Positions 38,559 to 49,587 of a stretch of 64,000 nucleotides of DNA are shown here, piece after piece. Position 1 is the first letter of the stretch, and every line of letters begins with the position of its first letter. Origin of the DNA: Dimorphilus gyrociliatus (lineage: Eukaryota > Annelida > Polychaeta > Dinophilidae); assembly GCA_904063045.1 (NCBI GenBank), contig CAJFCJ010000021.1:868001-932000 (forward strand), in the 5' to 3' direction. The notes beneath the pieces are model-generated. The model was not told where the DNA came from, made no database searches, and saw only the letters and a program-made list of their open reading frames with translations. Both the position numbers and the translations under genes were made by a program.

Positions 38559-40310
38559 CTATTCTAAGGCGAAAATTGACAGTTCAGAAGGAGCGTGAAC
38601 CCATGTACCACATCGATTTTCTACAAATTTATCGTAGAGAAATTTTTTAGCTAAAGAATAAGAGAGGCAATTGTCCTTTGTATCTTTATAAGTTTCACCC
38701 AACACCTTTTGCCTATTCGAATCTTCGCAAACTTGACTAAAACGCTTAAATATTTGGCATTTAGATAACCTTGAAGATTGTTTATCAACTGCTAGACCAC
38801 TTTGACTGTCTATTATTTCAATACAATCAGATGTTTTATACCAGTTTACTGATATATGCGTTAAACGAGAATAATAAAATGGTACTTGTATATCCGTATG
38901 ATGAATTCTAATAGAATTGGAATTTGTAAAGTTACGACCATTTAAAGCTCTATTTAAATGTTCCGGATAGTATTTTTCGCCAACGATAATCGACTCCAAG
39001 TAAACTGGTCGAAGAAAATGAGACAACAATGAGCCTTGTAAGCCAATATTAAGCCATCTACATATTTTATCTGAACAACTCATAATTCTTAGACGTTTTC
39101 CCAATTTTAAAGACAATAGCGATTGTTGATAATTTTCTTCTATTAAAACGGCGCCTTCTCCTGCTTCAATTTTTGTTCTTAGCAGTCCGTGAACCTGTAA
39201 AGCGATCATTCAACGACGGTTAGCTATCTATGTAGAACAAACTAATACTAATAATGCCAATGCTACTTACCTTAGGATCATAACTACAACCATTCGGAAA
39301 TATTGCCGAATCGCCGCAAGGCGCGCACGAAATGTAAAGGTGAATTGAATAATTATTGTTCATCTTTAGATTTGCGCCTTCTTCAACGAAAATCGACGGT
39401 TTATTCTTGTAAAAATTATCAATTTCTTCCATGAAATATCTATTTGTACGGGAGCGTTTTTATTGCGTTTGCATTGTAATTGGTCTGCTTTATCTCTTAG
39501 GTCTACTTTACCTTTTTAATCCTCTTCTGGCTATTATTTCGGCGTGTGTATCCAATAGACACTCACCTTTTAATGTAAGATATTGCGACGAAATGCATTT
39601 ATTACCCGTACCAATACTTATGACTGATCCTTCGCTATTCTTTCCCTTTAGATAGAAGCCGGCAACGACCTTTTTACCAAAGCTTATATTCGGATTTACA
39701 ATGCACATTTCCAAGAATTTCTTATGAATTTCGCACACAATTGCTTCTTCAAAGTTGCATTCTCTCTTCCTATCTTCTATCTGGCGTTGAAATGGATTTA
39801 CGCTATTCATTTGCAATTGATTGTAAAAACCAAAAGTCTTACCTCATCCATTAGATCTCGAATAATTCTTTTCCAAGCTAACAACGCTGCACCTTGTTTA
39901 GCGTCTTTTTTTGTTGACGCTTTAACTTTTCGATAGAATCTAGACTCTATTTTAACGCAGTAAATATAGCTATATGGAGAGGAGGAAGAGAGCGAAAGAG
40001 CGGGAGCGAGAGAGAGAGAGCAAGGAGGAAAAAATGAAATTATTTATTTTGCTATAAAAAGTTTCTACTTTAAAATATAATTAAAGAATTATTGTAAATC
40101 TAACCATGTTGATGAAAAGCTGTCCATTTCGATGTAATCAACAGGTTTATTCGTACATTGAGAATATTCCGTTAGGATGGATATTGGACTTTTATATATA
40201 GATATTTCCTTTATTTCTTCTTCTAACGTATTAAAATCGCTTAAATCTTCGCCCATAAATGATAATCCGGCTAATAGGAGATTTTGATTTCTCAAACAAT
40301 TCGATGACAT
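38559..40310 (-). CDS. ADAR-family RNA adenosine deaminase with one dsRBD
   Basis: Five exons on the minus strand: 40310-40105, 39969-39843, 39780-39512, 39439-39271 and 39194-38559, totalling 468 residues. A single double-stranded RNA-binding domain spans about residues 40-110: [11 protein letters not shown] at its start, then [20 protein letters not shown]. The deaminase domain follows. Zinc ligands and proton shuttle are present: H190 and E192 in [11 protein letters not shown]242 in [10 protein letters not shown]297 in [10 protein letters not shown]. The base-flipping glutamate is kept (E270 in [11 protein letters not shown]). The residue before the KC of GTGNKC is Asn, as in ADAR1, not Thr as in ADAR2. 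Inositol-phosphate contacts (RR, K and RW) are also kept. This predicts active A-to-I editing of double-stranded [13 protein letters not shown] argues against ADAT1. One dsRBD is fewer than usual for ADAR; ADAD proteins have one but lack active-site residues. Confidence 0.88.
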
Positions 40311-40698
40311 GTTCTTTCTCTTTCGCCTCTTGAGTGAGCGATATACAGTGAATAGAACCTGATTTTTGGATTTAGTTTTACTTTTACGGTGTCTCTAGAG
40401 TTGAAAAAAACTTTTTAGTTCTAATCGTATCTAACCCTTTCAAAGATAATAATACACAGTTCAAAAACGCTATTATCAAACGTATCGTTTACGAAGGAAT
40501 GGGAATGATTTGTTTGACGAATATAATACTACTTGTACAAATGCGATTCGAACGATCCTTTTCCAGATCATTCAATTCAATCTTTTCAACAAATTGAATA
40601 TAATTTGCATAGAAAATTAAATCTCTTTCTTTTAATTTCAAGTGTTTATTTATTTTTTTTTATGAAAAACTCAATCAATTACACAGTTAAATAATCAA
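40311..40698. other. Intergenic region upstream of the ADAR-type gene
   Basis: About 390 nt with no gene; holds the ADAR promoter and the 3' end of the next minus-strand gene. Confidence 0.5.
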
Positions 40699-41674
40699 TC
40701 ATGTTATAGTTGTTATTGTATTATTACGCTGTTCGGAATCCTCGTAGGAAGGAGGAGCATCGGTTGGCTGGTTAATATTATTATTATTATTGTTGTTATT
40801 AATACTATTAGAATTATTGTATAGTTCGTCGTAAGCCGGTGGAGCTATTGGAAGAACGTTAGTAACATGATCTGGGCCATTGCGTACTATTGGTCTATCG
40901 GATATAGGCATAACTTGTTGACGATTGCTACTAACAGTGCTACAGCAACCAAATATACAGCTGAATATTATAACGCATATAATGATCATTACGATGCCAA
41001 TTACGGAGCAAATAATTGCTAAAACTATAATAACAGCCGTCGTTAAGCCACCGTCATCCTGTCCCGATGACGATAATGCCACATACTCAATTTTAAAACC
41101 TTTCCTCGTGACACCATTTTCATCGGATATGAATCCAATTAAAGCAGAGTTGGAGCTAGTTTTCAATTCGAACTTTTCGTCAGACCCACACCATTTTGCT
41201 AATAATTTTGAACTGGTGGTGAAACCGTCGTAAACGACTCCAAAATCGTTCATACACTTGCTATCGTACTCTATAGAACTCTCTATAATCCGGAGAGAAA
41301 TGATATGATTAATAGACGCCGAGATTTTCCAGCAGACGAGAATATTATTTGGATAGTTTCCACTCTCAAAGAAAGGAGTTGTAAAAGTTTTTATGTTTGA
41401 TGTAGCCTTTAGAATACTCGGAACGCAAGTTGTCTGACAGTCTAAGCACACGAATATTGCTGTAGAATAATAATAATAATAATAATAATAAGAGCATTTT
41501 AGAAATATTGCATTACTGATAGTCATGTATCGTAAATCATTATCAAGTGTTTTTATCGATTAGCGTAATTAGCTTGAATAATTCACTAATTATTTAACTT
41601 TACCTTGTTAATTATAATAAATTCTTTATTAGATACTTACAATTTATACAAAAGAACCAAAAAAGTATCAACAT
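40699..41674 (-). CDS. Single-CUB type I membrane protein with two PPxY motifs
   Basis: Exon 1 (41674-41641) encodes most of a signal peptide, MLILFWFFCIN; exon 2 (41459-40699) encodes the rest. Junction phase 1, total 264 residues. A full CUB domain runs from CVPSILKATSN to GFKIEYV: PFFESGNYPN, VCWKISASI, SKCMNDFGVVYDG, LLAKWCG and ALIGFISDE correspond to the CUB cores SPNYP, C.W.I, C..D.V.IYDG, CG and F.SD. A TM follows (TAVIIVLAIICSVIGIVMII). The tail has IAPPAYDEL and DAPPSYED, both PPxY, separated by an Asn-rich run from an AAT repeat. An ATT-repeat lies just before the exon-2 acceptor. First of the clustered CUB genes and the only one on this strand within the cluster. Confidence 0.82.
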
Positions 41675-42941
41675 AACAATATATCTATGTAAATATACTT
41701 TCTTCCATAAGAATACTTAAACACATAGAGCGTCGGTGTACTGTACTATATATGTACTAATCTCAACCTCTCTCTCTCTCTCGCTCTCTCTCCGTATAGA
41801 TAGGTGTATAATAAGATTTTCAATATACAAGTAAATTAGGCAATGACAAAAAAATTAGGGGGGAGAGAGGGAAGAAGAGAGAGAGAAATGAAGGAGAAAA
41901 CTTATATTTTAGAGGAAGTAGAGAGAAAAAGAGATTAGGCGAGAGAACGAGAGAGAATATTTCAACAAAAACATAACTACTGTTGTCATAATAGAGTTCA
42001 TGGACTGGGGCAGCTAGCTATTGAAAAAGGATCAATATTTACAAGATATGTGCTAATAACTTATAGACTATATATATATTCATTTATATTATTATATATA
42101 TATATATTAATAAAGAAAAAGGAGAAAAGGGATTATCTTATATACAGAAAATTAAAAAACGCTTTATTAATAAAAGAAATCTCTAAGTTCAATCAAATTT
42201 CTCATTCTTTTCTTTTCTTATCTTTCTCTCTCAACGCAATCAATCTGCTAATTGTTTCATCAATATTGATTAATAAATTATATATATATAATACAAGCAA
42301 AACAAACAAACAAACAAGCAAACAAACCAATTCAGTTAACATTTAAAATATCTCACCCAACCCAATCTTTTTTGGCTTATATTGAAAATGACGGAAAAAC
42401 AAATTCAATAAAACAGTTTTATCGATAAGAATAAAAGAAAAAAGAACCAAAAGCTCAATAGAATTAAATTCTTTACACTTTGTTTTGTTTGACTTTGCAT
42501 TTTCTAAAAGTTATAAATGACTTTTAGGAAACATTTATTGCCTTTGTTACTTTAACAAAACTGTTATAGGTCAACGACTCTGTTTTCTTTAGCTTTCCAT
42601 CTTCTGCCAATTATATTCACCATCTTTTTTTCACTTTTATATCATTTCCCAAAAACCGCTCGTTTTTTAAAAGAGAAAGCTTTCGTGTTAAAATTGTTGC
42701 TTATTAACTTAAATGAATATTCAAATGAAAAACGTAATAGCAACCATCACAACATCACTGAACTTAGAAACGAAAATAGGAAATTTTCCTTTCCCGAATC
42801 GATGCTATGTTCAAAAAAGTACTGCATTTTCATTATCCCACTTTCTTTCTTCCGTGAAAGTTTCTTGGAGAAAGATTTCCTTCGGTTTTAGAAAGAATCT
42901 TTTATAAAAGTATACTAAAAGTCAGCAAAGGAAAGAAAAGA
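41675..42941. other. Intergenic region between divergent CUB genes
   Basis: About 1.3 kb, AT-rich, with short CT/GA runs near 41770 and 41870. No gene seen; bidirectional regulatory space for the CUB cluster. Confidence 0.5.
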
Positions 42942-43639
42942 ATGGAAAAGCATCTTTCTGAGCGTAAGATAAGCTTTATTGAAATAACAAACAACTTTGA
43001 CTTTTATAATTTTCTTCATTATTTAGTTGTTGTTGCTGTTGTTCTTGTTCTTCTATCAATTTCATCTCTTACAACCTACGGACAATTAATTTGCAAAAAG
43101 CATAATTGACGAAAATTTTTAGCTCGATTTCACTTAAAACCGAAGGTTACGATAGAGGCTTTTATCTACGATCAACCAAAGCTTGTTGGCAGATAACCGT
43201 TCCCGATGGAGATGTAATAGAAGTGAAAGTATTGGATAGTAGACTGCAAGGAGATTCTAATTGCGAAACTGATTATGGTAGTATACACGACGGCCTAACG
43301 TCGTCTTCTACTGAATTGAAGAAATGGTGTGGTACGGAGGAGAATTTTGTCGTTAAAACATCGGGTCGTTTCGCTGTTATCTTTTTCACTTCGAATTTTG
43401 ATTTCTTGGTCTACAGAGGTTTTCACTTCGAGTGTAATATCGTAACACAGTCAAAGTCAGCATCATCAGATTCTACAATCAGTACGCGTCTTCTTGTTAT
43501 AATTGGAATTGGAGTTGTAGCAGGTTTAATATTTCTCTTAGTATGTTGGTATTGCTGCTGTAGAGCAAAGCCAGTGCAACCAATACAAGTAGTTGCCCAA
43601 CCACCTCCACAAAACCGTGTAGTGAATATAGTTAATTAA
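42942..43639 (+). pseudogene. Single-CUB membrane protein gene with an apparent 1-nt frameshift
   Basis: Exon 1 (42942-42963) is MEKHLSE plus one base, ending at GAGC|GTAAGA. Exon 2 starts at 43027 and opens with a signal core (VVAVVLVLLSISSLTTYG) and LICKKH, then hits TGA at 43107-43109. The CUB domain resumes one frame over: SSISLKTEGYDRGF, ACWQITV, SNCETDYGSIHDG, KKWCGTEENF, FFTSNFD, then a TM (LLVIIGIGVVAGLIFLLVCW) and short tail with VAQPPPQN but no PPxY. With one base added near 43104-43106 the spacing from the first Cys to the CW is 30 residues, the same as in the 40.7-kb and 45.1-kb paralogs. So the exon is continuous and has lost one base, or the assembly has an error. Confidence 0.65.
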
Positions 43640-44061
43640 AGTTTGCACAATTTTAGTTTTCAATGTTATCTACGTATGTTTGAGAGAGAGAGAGAGAGAA
43701 GGAATGAATGACAGGCTATATTTCCTTTTGGCATTCATTCAATACTTTTACACAAATCCAAGTACCAAAATTCAAATAGATCTGATTGTTGTTTACTTAT
43801 TAATAAACAAATATTATTTATCGAGTCTATATTAAAATATATATATAACACATACGTTTTCTATTTCAATATTTATTGAATAAAGAGAAAAATAAAACAA
43901 GTCGATTGTCTTTATTCGTCGCCTTTAAATATTTTGGACATAAACTTTAAAAGACTATCAGGGAAGTTTAATAAGAGAAAATCAACGAATTTTCTCTTTC
44001 TTCCATTAAAAATTGGTGGATGAAAAGAATAGTAAGGCGCGACCTCTTCGATAAATGAACT
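43640..44061. other. Intergenic region in the CUB cluster
   Basis: About 420 nt; short (GA)n at 43682-43700; no exon seen. Confidence 0.5.
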
Positions 44062-44500
44062 ATGTTTGCCATTTCGTTCTATTTCGCTGTTATTCTCCTT
44101 AATATTCCTGCTATGGAATTTTTGTGTGAAATGAGATATCTAACTCCGTATTTTATGTCGTCAACCATCGATTACGACAAGTACCATAAGCAGAGAAACA
44201 ATTCCAGCGTTAAGCAATTGTTGTGCTGGATTATATACGCTCCTTCGGATGAAAGAATATGGGTAAATGTTTTAAAGAGTCGTATGAAAACGACTGAAAA
44301 TTGTATTCAAGATAACGCAGCCATCTACGACGGACAAACAATATCGTCATTACTTTTGAAGAAATGGTGTGGAACAGAACACAACTTTACAGTCATTACA
44401 ACTAATAGTTACGCATTCATCTATTTCAATTCGACAAGTAACAATGAACATAATACAACTTTTCACGTTAATTGCACACTATATTCAATTCATTTAAACG

Positions 44501-44535
<35 letters not shown>

Positions 44536-44703
44536 AGTCAATGGAATTTATCATATAAAAGTTACTATTTATTCTTAATTTTTCTAATAATCGTTATTCT
44601 TGTATGTATTCTATTATTTGTGTATTTCTGCCAGTCAGTTTTCAAGTATTCTTCAGTTTTCTTTCAAACTTATTGCGCATCTCTTTTCCGTATTCTGAAT
44701 TGA
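44062..44703 (+). CDS. Single-CUB type I membrane protein, intronless, with poly-Gln stalk
   Basis: One exon of 213 residues. Signal peptide MFAISFYFAVILLNIP; CUB elements LLCWIIYAP, ENCIQDNAAIYDGQTISS, LKKWCGTEHNF and AFIYFNSTS; several N-glycosylation sites. Between CUB and TM lies a run of about eleven glutamines from a CAA repeat. TM: YLFLIFLIIVILVCILLFVY. The tail of about 25 residues lacks PPxY. It is the only member here without the phase-1 intron after the signal peptide, so it may have lost the intron or be a retrocopy. Role unknown; extracellular recognition is the usual use of CUB domains. Confidence 0.75.
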
Positions 44704-45109
44704 AATATCATAATTGAAGGATAACGACCATGTCATCATCATCCTCATCATCATCATCATCATCATCTGCATCAACAGCATCTCTACTTATTAATATGCT
44801 TGTAGTTTCATGAAAATTATTGAAATTGTCATATCAGCCTTCTCTACTGTCGCAGCGGACTTTACACTGGGCATCTTTTACCGTAGGACTATTACTTCTT
44901 GAATCACTCTCTTTAATTTTTTATGCCATCTACATTCTCAAATGGAATATTTAAAAAAAAGAAAATCAATCTGCGCTATTGATCGTCAATTGGCTCGAGT
45001 TGTATTATGACAACGATTGTTTGGTAGACAGGCCCTGTTACCGAATAAGAAATCGAAAACAATCATTCCAACTGGAAACATTTTTTAGTAAAAAGAACGA
45101 AAATAGGAA
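44704..45109. other. Intergenic region with (TCA)n tract
   Basis: About 400 nt; an imperfect TCA repeat at 44731-44768. No exon supported. Confidence 0.5.
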
Positions 45110-45988
45110 ATGTTAAAGGCAATATTCATTTTAGGTAAGAATACTGATTTATATAGAAAAAATCAGATAGACTAATGTAACTATTTTTCGTTTTTAGCGC
45201 TGTTAATAAATCTATCAGAAAGCTATGGTTTTTGCGTTCTGAAATTACTGACTGCAACTGAAACAAATAGGCTAATAACCACACCAAACTACTTATCAAG
45301 TGGTTATAAAAGTAATCAACATATATGCTGGCTAATAACAACTGATAACAAATCTCAAATTGAGATTAAGAATGTCGATGGATATTTGGAATATTCGAGG
45401 AACTGTTCAAAGGACTATGGAGCTGCTTACGATTTCTATCAACTTAATAGAAGACGACTATTGTGGAAATTTTGCGGAAGATCAGTGAATGGCAATAGAA
45501 TAAGATCTACAACAAATAAAATCTTTATTGAATTTAAATCTGATGGATGGAATTCTGGATACAAAGGATTCAAGTTAACCTACGTTAAATATAAATCCAG
45601 TGATGTGAAGAGCAGTTCCATTGCCGCTGTTGTAGTTATTGTTATAGTTCTTTGTTTAATTATTGTGTTTGCAATAGTCACGGCAATTGTTTGTGGTTTT
45701 GTTCATCACCATAATCGTTCCCGACGTCTTAATGCAACAATTATGCCTTCTCCTCAGACAACTCCGTTCGTGTTTTCTGTTCCAGTGATGAATCATGTGG
45801 TCACTGGACGCCAAATGAATATGAACAATGAAAATGGAGTGCAGGTCGCTCCTCCTCTTCATCCTCAACACCATAATCAACGACCTCCACCATATAATGA
45901 CCAATATGATTATCAACAAGTTGTCCTTCCCCCATACGATCCTCCGCAGTATCAAGCAATGACAGCACAGCCTTCTATATACCAATAG
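45110..45988 (+). CDS. Single-CUB type I membrane protein with PPxY-rich tail
   Basis: Exon 1 (45110-45134) encodes MLKAIFIL plus one base; exon 2 (45198-45988) continues as ALLINLSESYGFC, together a standard signal peptide. Total 271 residues. CUB features: TTPNYLSSGY, HICWLITTD, NCSKDYGAAYD, LLWKFCG, FIEFKSDGWNSGYKGFKLTY. TM: IAAVVVIVIVLCLIIVFAIV. The tail is His/Pro/Tyr-rich with RPPPYNDQY and LPPYDPPQYQ, giving at least two PPxY-type WW-binding sites. The phase-1 intron after the signal peptide is shared with the 40.7-, 42.9- and 46.7-kb genes. An acceptor-like TTTTTTAG lies 22 nt before the ATG. Confidence 0.82.
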
Positions 45989-46726
45989 AAGAAATAATCT
46001 TTCATTCCTAATGCAAATGATAATCATCTAAAAGATTAAAGTTTTTTTCTTTTACGAAATTGTTACAACTCTTAAATAATTAAAAAATTTGTACTACAAA
46101 ATGAAGGATGATACGAAAATATTCAAAGGCTGATTGAAAGAAGCACTTGAAATGCTCTATTTCCGATATAAAACGTATTATCTAACATATAAAGTGACAA
46201 TTCAATTATTTAACTATTGTTTGTATTAATTCAGCTGGAAAAAAATGAGTGAGCTGCATTTTTCCAGTTTTTAGCTGTGTGTTGCCTAGTTTATCACTTC
46301 GCTGTCATGACTTTTATACAGTATAATCAGTTTATAAATACATTTATATTTACAATAAATACTAGTAGAAGGTAACTGGGATGCTGCACATGCTGTGGGC
46401 AAAATCTTATCGAAAATAACTAGAATAGAACACGATCCAGTTTTCAGACTCATACCGGAACAGGATTTTAATAGTAGGTGCAAGCTTTGGCGAGGATAAG
46501 CTGATATATACTGTTATAAATATCCTCTCCCTCCGTGAAGATACTTCACATTCAACAATGATTTGAATATTACTCTACAATATTACTAAAACCCGAACGG
46601 GGAAGCAATATTGATTATTTCTATGCAGAGTTCGGCTTATTATGACAACATAAGCACAAAAATACATTCCTTTCTTTATATACTACCGACCTCGTTTCAT
46701 GCGCATTTTTTACAGGGAGGAGAGAG
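45989..46726. other. Intergenic region in the CUB cluster
   Basis: About 740 nt, AT-rich, one TATACAGTATA palindrome at 46315-46325; no exon supported. Confidence 0.5.
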
Positions 46727-47411
46727 ATGATCACGAAACTACTCTTTTTAAGCCTATTTTCAAGTAAGTAGACTTTATTGTACAGGATAAAAACCAGGAC
46801 TAATTTGTCCTACTTTCCGAAATGATTTCTCAGCTACTCTTGTCATTACTTCTACCACTTTTGAAACCTGTAAATCTACACACTTGAAGGCGTCACCTGA
46901 TGTGAAATCACTTTCAACGTTGGAATACTTAAGTACCAATAAACAAAACAATTCAACTTATGCTGAATTATGTTGGATAATATCTTTCAATATGGATTAC
47001 ATGGTGTTACAGGTGGATAATAAGAATATAAGCAATATGACTGCGAAAAAGAATTGTTCGTTGGGTTATGCAGAATTCTATTCTCATACTGAACGGACAT
47101 TAATGAGAAAATGGTGTATATCAAAAGATCCTCTCTTCCTAACAACTCAAACGAAAGTTTCTGTTTATTTTAAATTGTTGAACCATGAAATTATTCGCAA
47201 AGGATTAGAACTATCATATTGGGAATATAATGAAGGTGGGTCGGATTCGGCGCACTTGCAATGGGTACTACCTTTAGTAATCGTATGCTGTACCGTAGGT
47301 GGCTTACTTATTCTATCGTGTATCATTGGAGCAATATTTGTTTGTATCGGTCTAGCGAAGCGAAAACGAAATGTTTCAGGACCGAGCATTGTTATGCTAT
47401 CGACTAAGTAA
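46727..47411 (+). CDS. Single-CUB type I membrane protein, short tail
   Basis: Exon 1 (46727-46763) encodes MITKLLFLSLFS plus one base; exon 2 (46834-47411) continues TTLVITSTTFETC. Total 204 residues. A diverged CUB: YAELCWIISFN, KNCSLGYAEFYS, LMRKWCISKD, KVSVYFKLL, RKGLELSYWEY. TM: WVLPLVIVCCTVGGLLILSC. Tail about 25 residues, basic (AKRKRNVSG), no PPxY. Phase-1 intron as in its neighbours. Last gene of the plus-strand run. The start follows an acceptor-like TTTTTTACAG by 11 nt. Confidence 0.75.
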
Positions 47412-47813
47412 AGAGTATTTACTATTTCTACAACATTAACTAGTGATAATCAAGCTCTTGACCAATGGAGAGACTATTCCAGACCAGGTTACCAAGTCAA
47501 AAGCCCGATGTTTACTATGTTTTCAATTTCAAATATCATTCGTTAATAAAACTCTAACGTTAGATTATTTGTTCCATTCATTTTGGCTACTTATTGTATA
47601 TAGTTTGAAATTTCACTAATAATCATCTACCAATATGGATCCTTGTCAACGTCAGTTTCGTGCATAGAGAAAATATAAACTGTATACGTTATGTTGACAA
47701 CAAATTCAATCTTCCTTTCTGCCCGAATAACCTTGACATTCCAGATGAAACGACATATTTGAAATCATACATGATAATTGTACGATTAATTAGAAGCAGT
47801 CATTTTCAGGAAT
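47412..47813. other. Spacer between the CUB cluster and the tRNA genes
   Basis: About 400 nt, no gene seen. Confidence 0.5.
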
Positions 47814-47886
47814 GGTTCCATAGTGTAGTGGTTATCACGCTCGCTTAACACGCGAGAGGGCCTGAGTTCGATCCTCAGTGGAACCA
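47814..47886 (+). tRNA. tRNA-Val(AAC), copy 1
   Basis: 73 nt. Acceptor arms GGTTCCA/TGGAACC pair fully. Anticodon stem CTCGC/GCGAG encloses loop TTAACAC, anticodon AAC. T arm CTGAG-TTCGATC-CTCAG. The variable loop reads AGGGC where copies 2 and 3 have AGGTC. A T-run terminator follows. Confidence 0.97.
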
Positions 47887-47932
47887 ATGTTTTATTTTTT
47901 TTTTATAGTGTTTGTATAAGAAAAAAAAAACT

Positions 47933-48005
47933 CGCCCAACGTGGGGCTCGAACCCACGACCCTGAGATTAAGAGTCTCATGCTCTACCGACTGAGCTAGC
48001 CGGGC
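47933..48005 (-). tRNA. tRNA-Lys(CTT)
   Basis: 73 nt on the minus strand. Acceptor GCCCGGC pairs with GTTGGGC allowing one G-U. Anticodon stem TGAGA/TCTCA encloses CTCTTAA, anticodon CTT. B-box GGTTCGAGCCC is intact. Confidence 0.97.
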
Positions 48006-48864
48006 AACGATACATGATGTCGTCTTATTTTCATATACAAAATAAACGAAATGGACAGTATTAAGTAATAGTAGACAATAGTCTGTTAACAATGATGAAT
48101 ATTTTATGATTTGAATATTCTAATAACAAGAATTTCATTAGAAACGACCATATCCTTACCAATATAAAAGGCTACTGCTAAAAGGTTACTTCTTGAAATC
48201 TATGCTGGCGTTGGCCACTGAGCGGCTGAAATTGTTCTTTTTGTTCAATTAGCATATCAACTATCACTATTTTAAAGAGATAAATTGAGAAAAACTACAC
48301 GACATGACCCAATTTCAACGTTATACTTTTAAGGCGTTCAATTTTACGAGAGAATGTCAATATTAGATGTTGGCCAGCATTATAATTGTATCCTTTTCAG
48401 TAAGAATTTTCAAGCTGTTATCTGAAAGGGAGAGAAACGAAAGATACGGGAGACATTCTTCTCTTTCTCCAGTTGAGAATGTATACTGTATTAAGCACGT
48501 CCATTTCTTTGAATGAAATTCAATATTTCAAATGTAATCTTTCCCTCATTAATATCCAGATATGTTGTTCATTATTCCTTTATTATAATTATGACGTAAT
48601 AAGGGCAAAACAAGGAAAAGAAATGCGGGCTGAAATTAAGAAATATTATAGAAAATTGCTTGTTTTCTTATAGAAAAAAAGATAAAGTACTTATTTTTTT
48701 CTTTTTAAAAAAACAAAATATTACTTTATCAGGTTTTTTTTTCACCGTAAAACACCCGAAATTATCAATTTTGATAACTTTTCATTTTTTCTTTTACACT
48801 CTTTGCTCCTGCATTCATTATACTCAATTGTAGTGTTATCTATACGTTTCTTAAATAGCAACTA
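48006..48864. other. Intergenic region between tRNA genes
   Basis: About 860 nt, AT-rich; no gene seen. Confidence 0.5.
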
Positions 48865-48937
48865 GGTCCCATAGTGTAGTGGTTATCACGCTCGCTTAAC
48901 ACGCGAGAGGTCCTGAGTTCGATCCTCAGTGGAACCA
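48865..48937 (+). tRNA. tRNA-Val(AAC), copy 2, with acceptor-stem mismatch
   Basis: Same body as copy 3, but the acceptor begins GGTCCCA against TGGAACC, giving a C:A mismatch at the fourth pair. Anticodon AAC and both internal promoter boxes are intact. A T-rich terminator follows. It may be a decaying copy. Confidence 0.93.
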
Positions 48938-49027
48938 TTCAATTTTTGTGTTTTTTTTCTTTTGTTCTACAAACTCTTACGATTACTCAAACAGAGAATG
49001 AAAAATGTTGGTGGATGGATGGTTTAG

Positions 49028-49587
49028 TTATGGAAAGTGTATAAATTCTCTCGAGTAAGTGACACCTAAAGATTGATTGATTGATTACTTACTGCATTCA
49101 AATTTTTCATAGAAATCATAAGAATTATCTGGTTCGTAGTCTGATGTGCTACTTGAATATACATTGTGTAGCCAGCATTTGTTGGACGATTGATGATGAT
49201 CTAATGATCTTTATATCATTTCTAATAGTTTATTAAGTTATGTTAAGAATGTTAAACTACTTACTTGCAAGCTGTATATTGTGTACAGATCCCTTTACAC
49301 TCTATCAAGGGAATATACTTGTAATCGTCACCAGACCACTCGGGTGGTATAAAGTGATTGCTTTCAATATGATAATTAGGGTCTCTTCTATAGATACAAA
49401 CTGGTAAAAAAAGAAAGAAGCATCTATAAGCAGATAGCAACTGCCCAGTGTATTCAATAAGATAGAAAAGTGGTAAAGAGATGATATCACGCATAACAAA
49501 ATTGACTGTTTTACCCGTCTCCTCTATAGATACGTTCATTTTCAATGCAAATATTAAAAAAGAAAGTAACAGCATTTCATAGAACAT
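49028..49587 (-). CDS. Small secreted PAN/apple-domain protein
   Basis: Four exons on the minus strand: 49587-49515, 49400-49265, 49208-49093 and 49065-49028, total 120 residues. Signal peptide MFYEMLLLSFLIFALK, then one PAN/apple-like domain: CIYRRDPNY, ECKGICTQYTACKSLDH, NKCWLHN, SYDFYEKFEC. The six cysteines and the C-K-S then K-C-W-L spacing fit apple domains. The CKSL motif is only formed when exons 2 and 3 are joined, supporting the model. Apple domains bind proteins or sugars outside the cell; here one domain makes up the whole mature protein. It lies between tRNA genes. A (CTT)n tract sits just upstream of the start. Confidence 0.7.

Noticed and set aside
38559-40310. ADAT1 (tRNA adenosine deaminase) as the identity
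   Set aside because: [11 protein letters not shown] and the dsRBD upstream are features of ADAR rather than ADAT1.
42685-42907. Two overlapping frames upstream of the 42.9-kb CUB gene
   Set aside because: No signal peptide or CUB element, and a better first exon exists at 42942.
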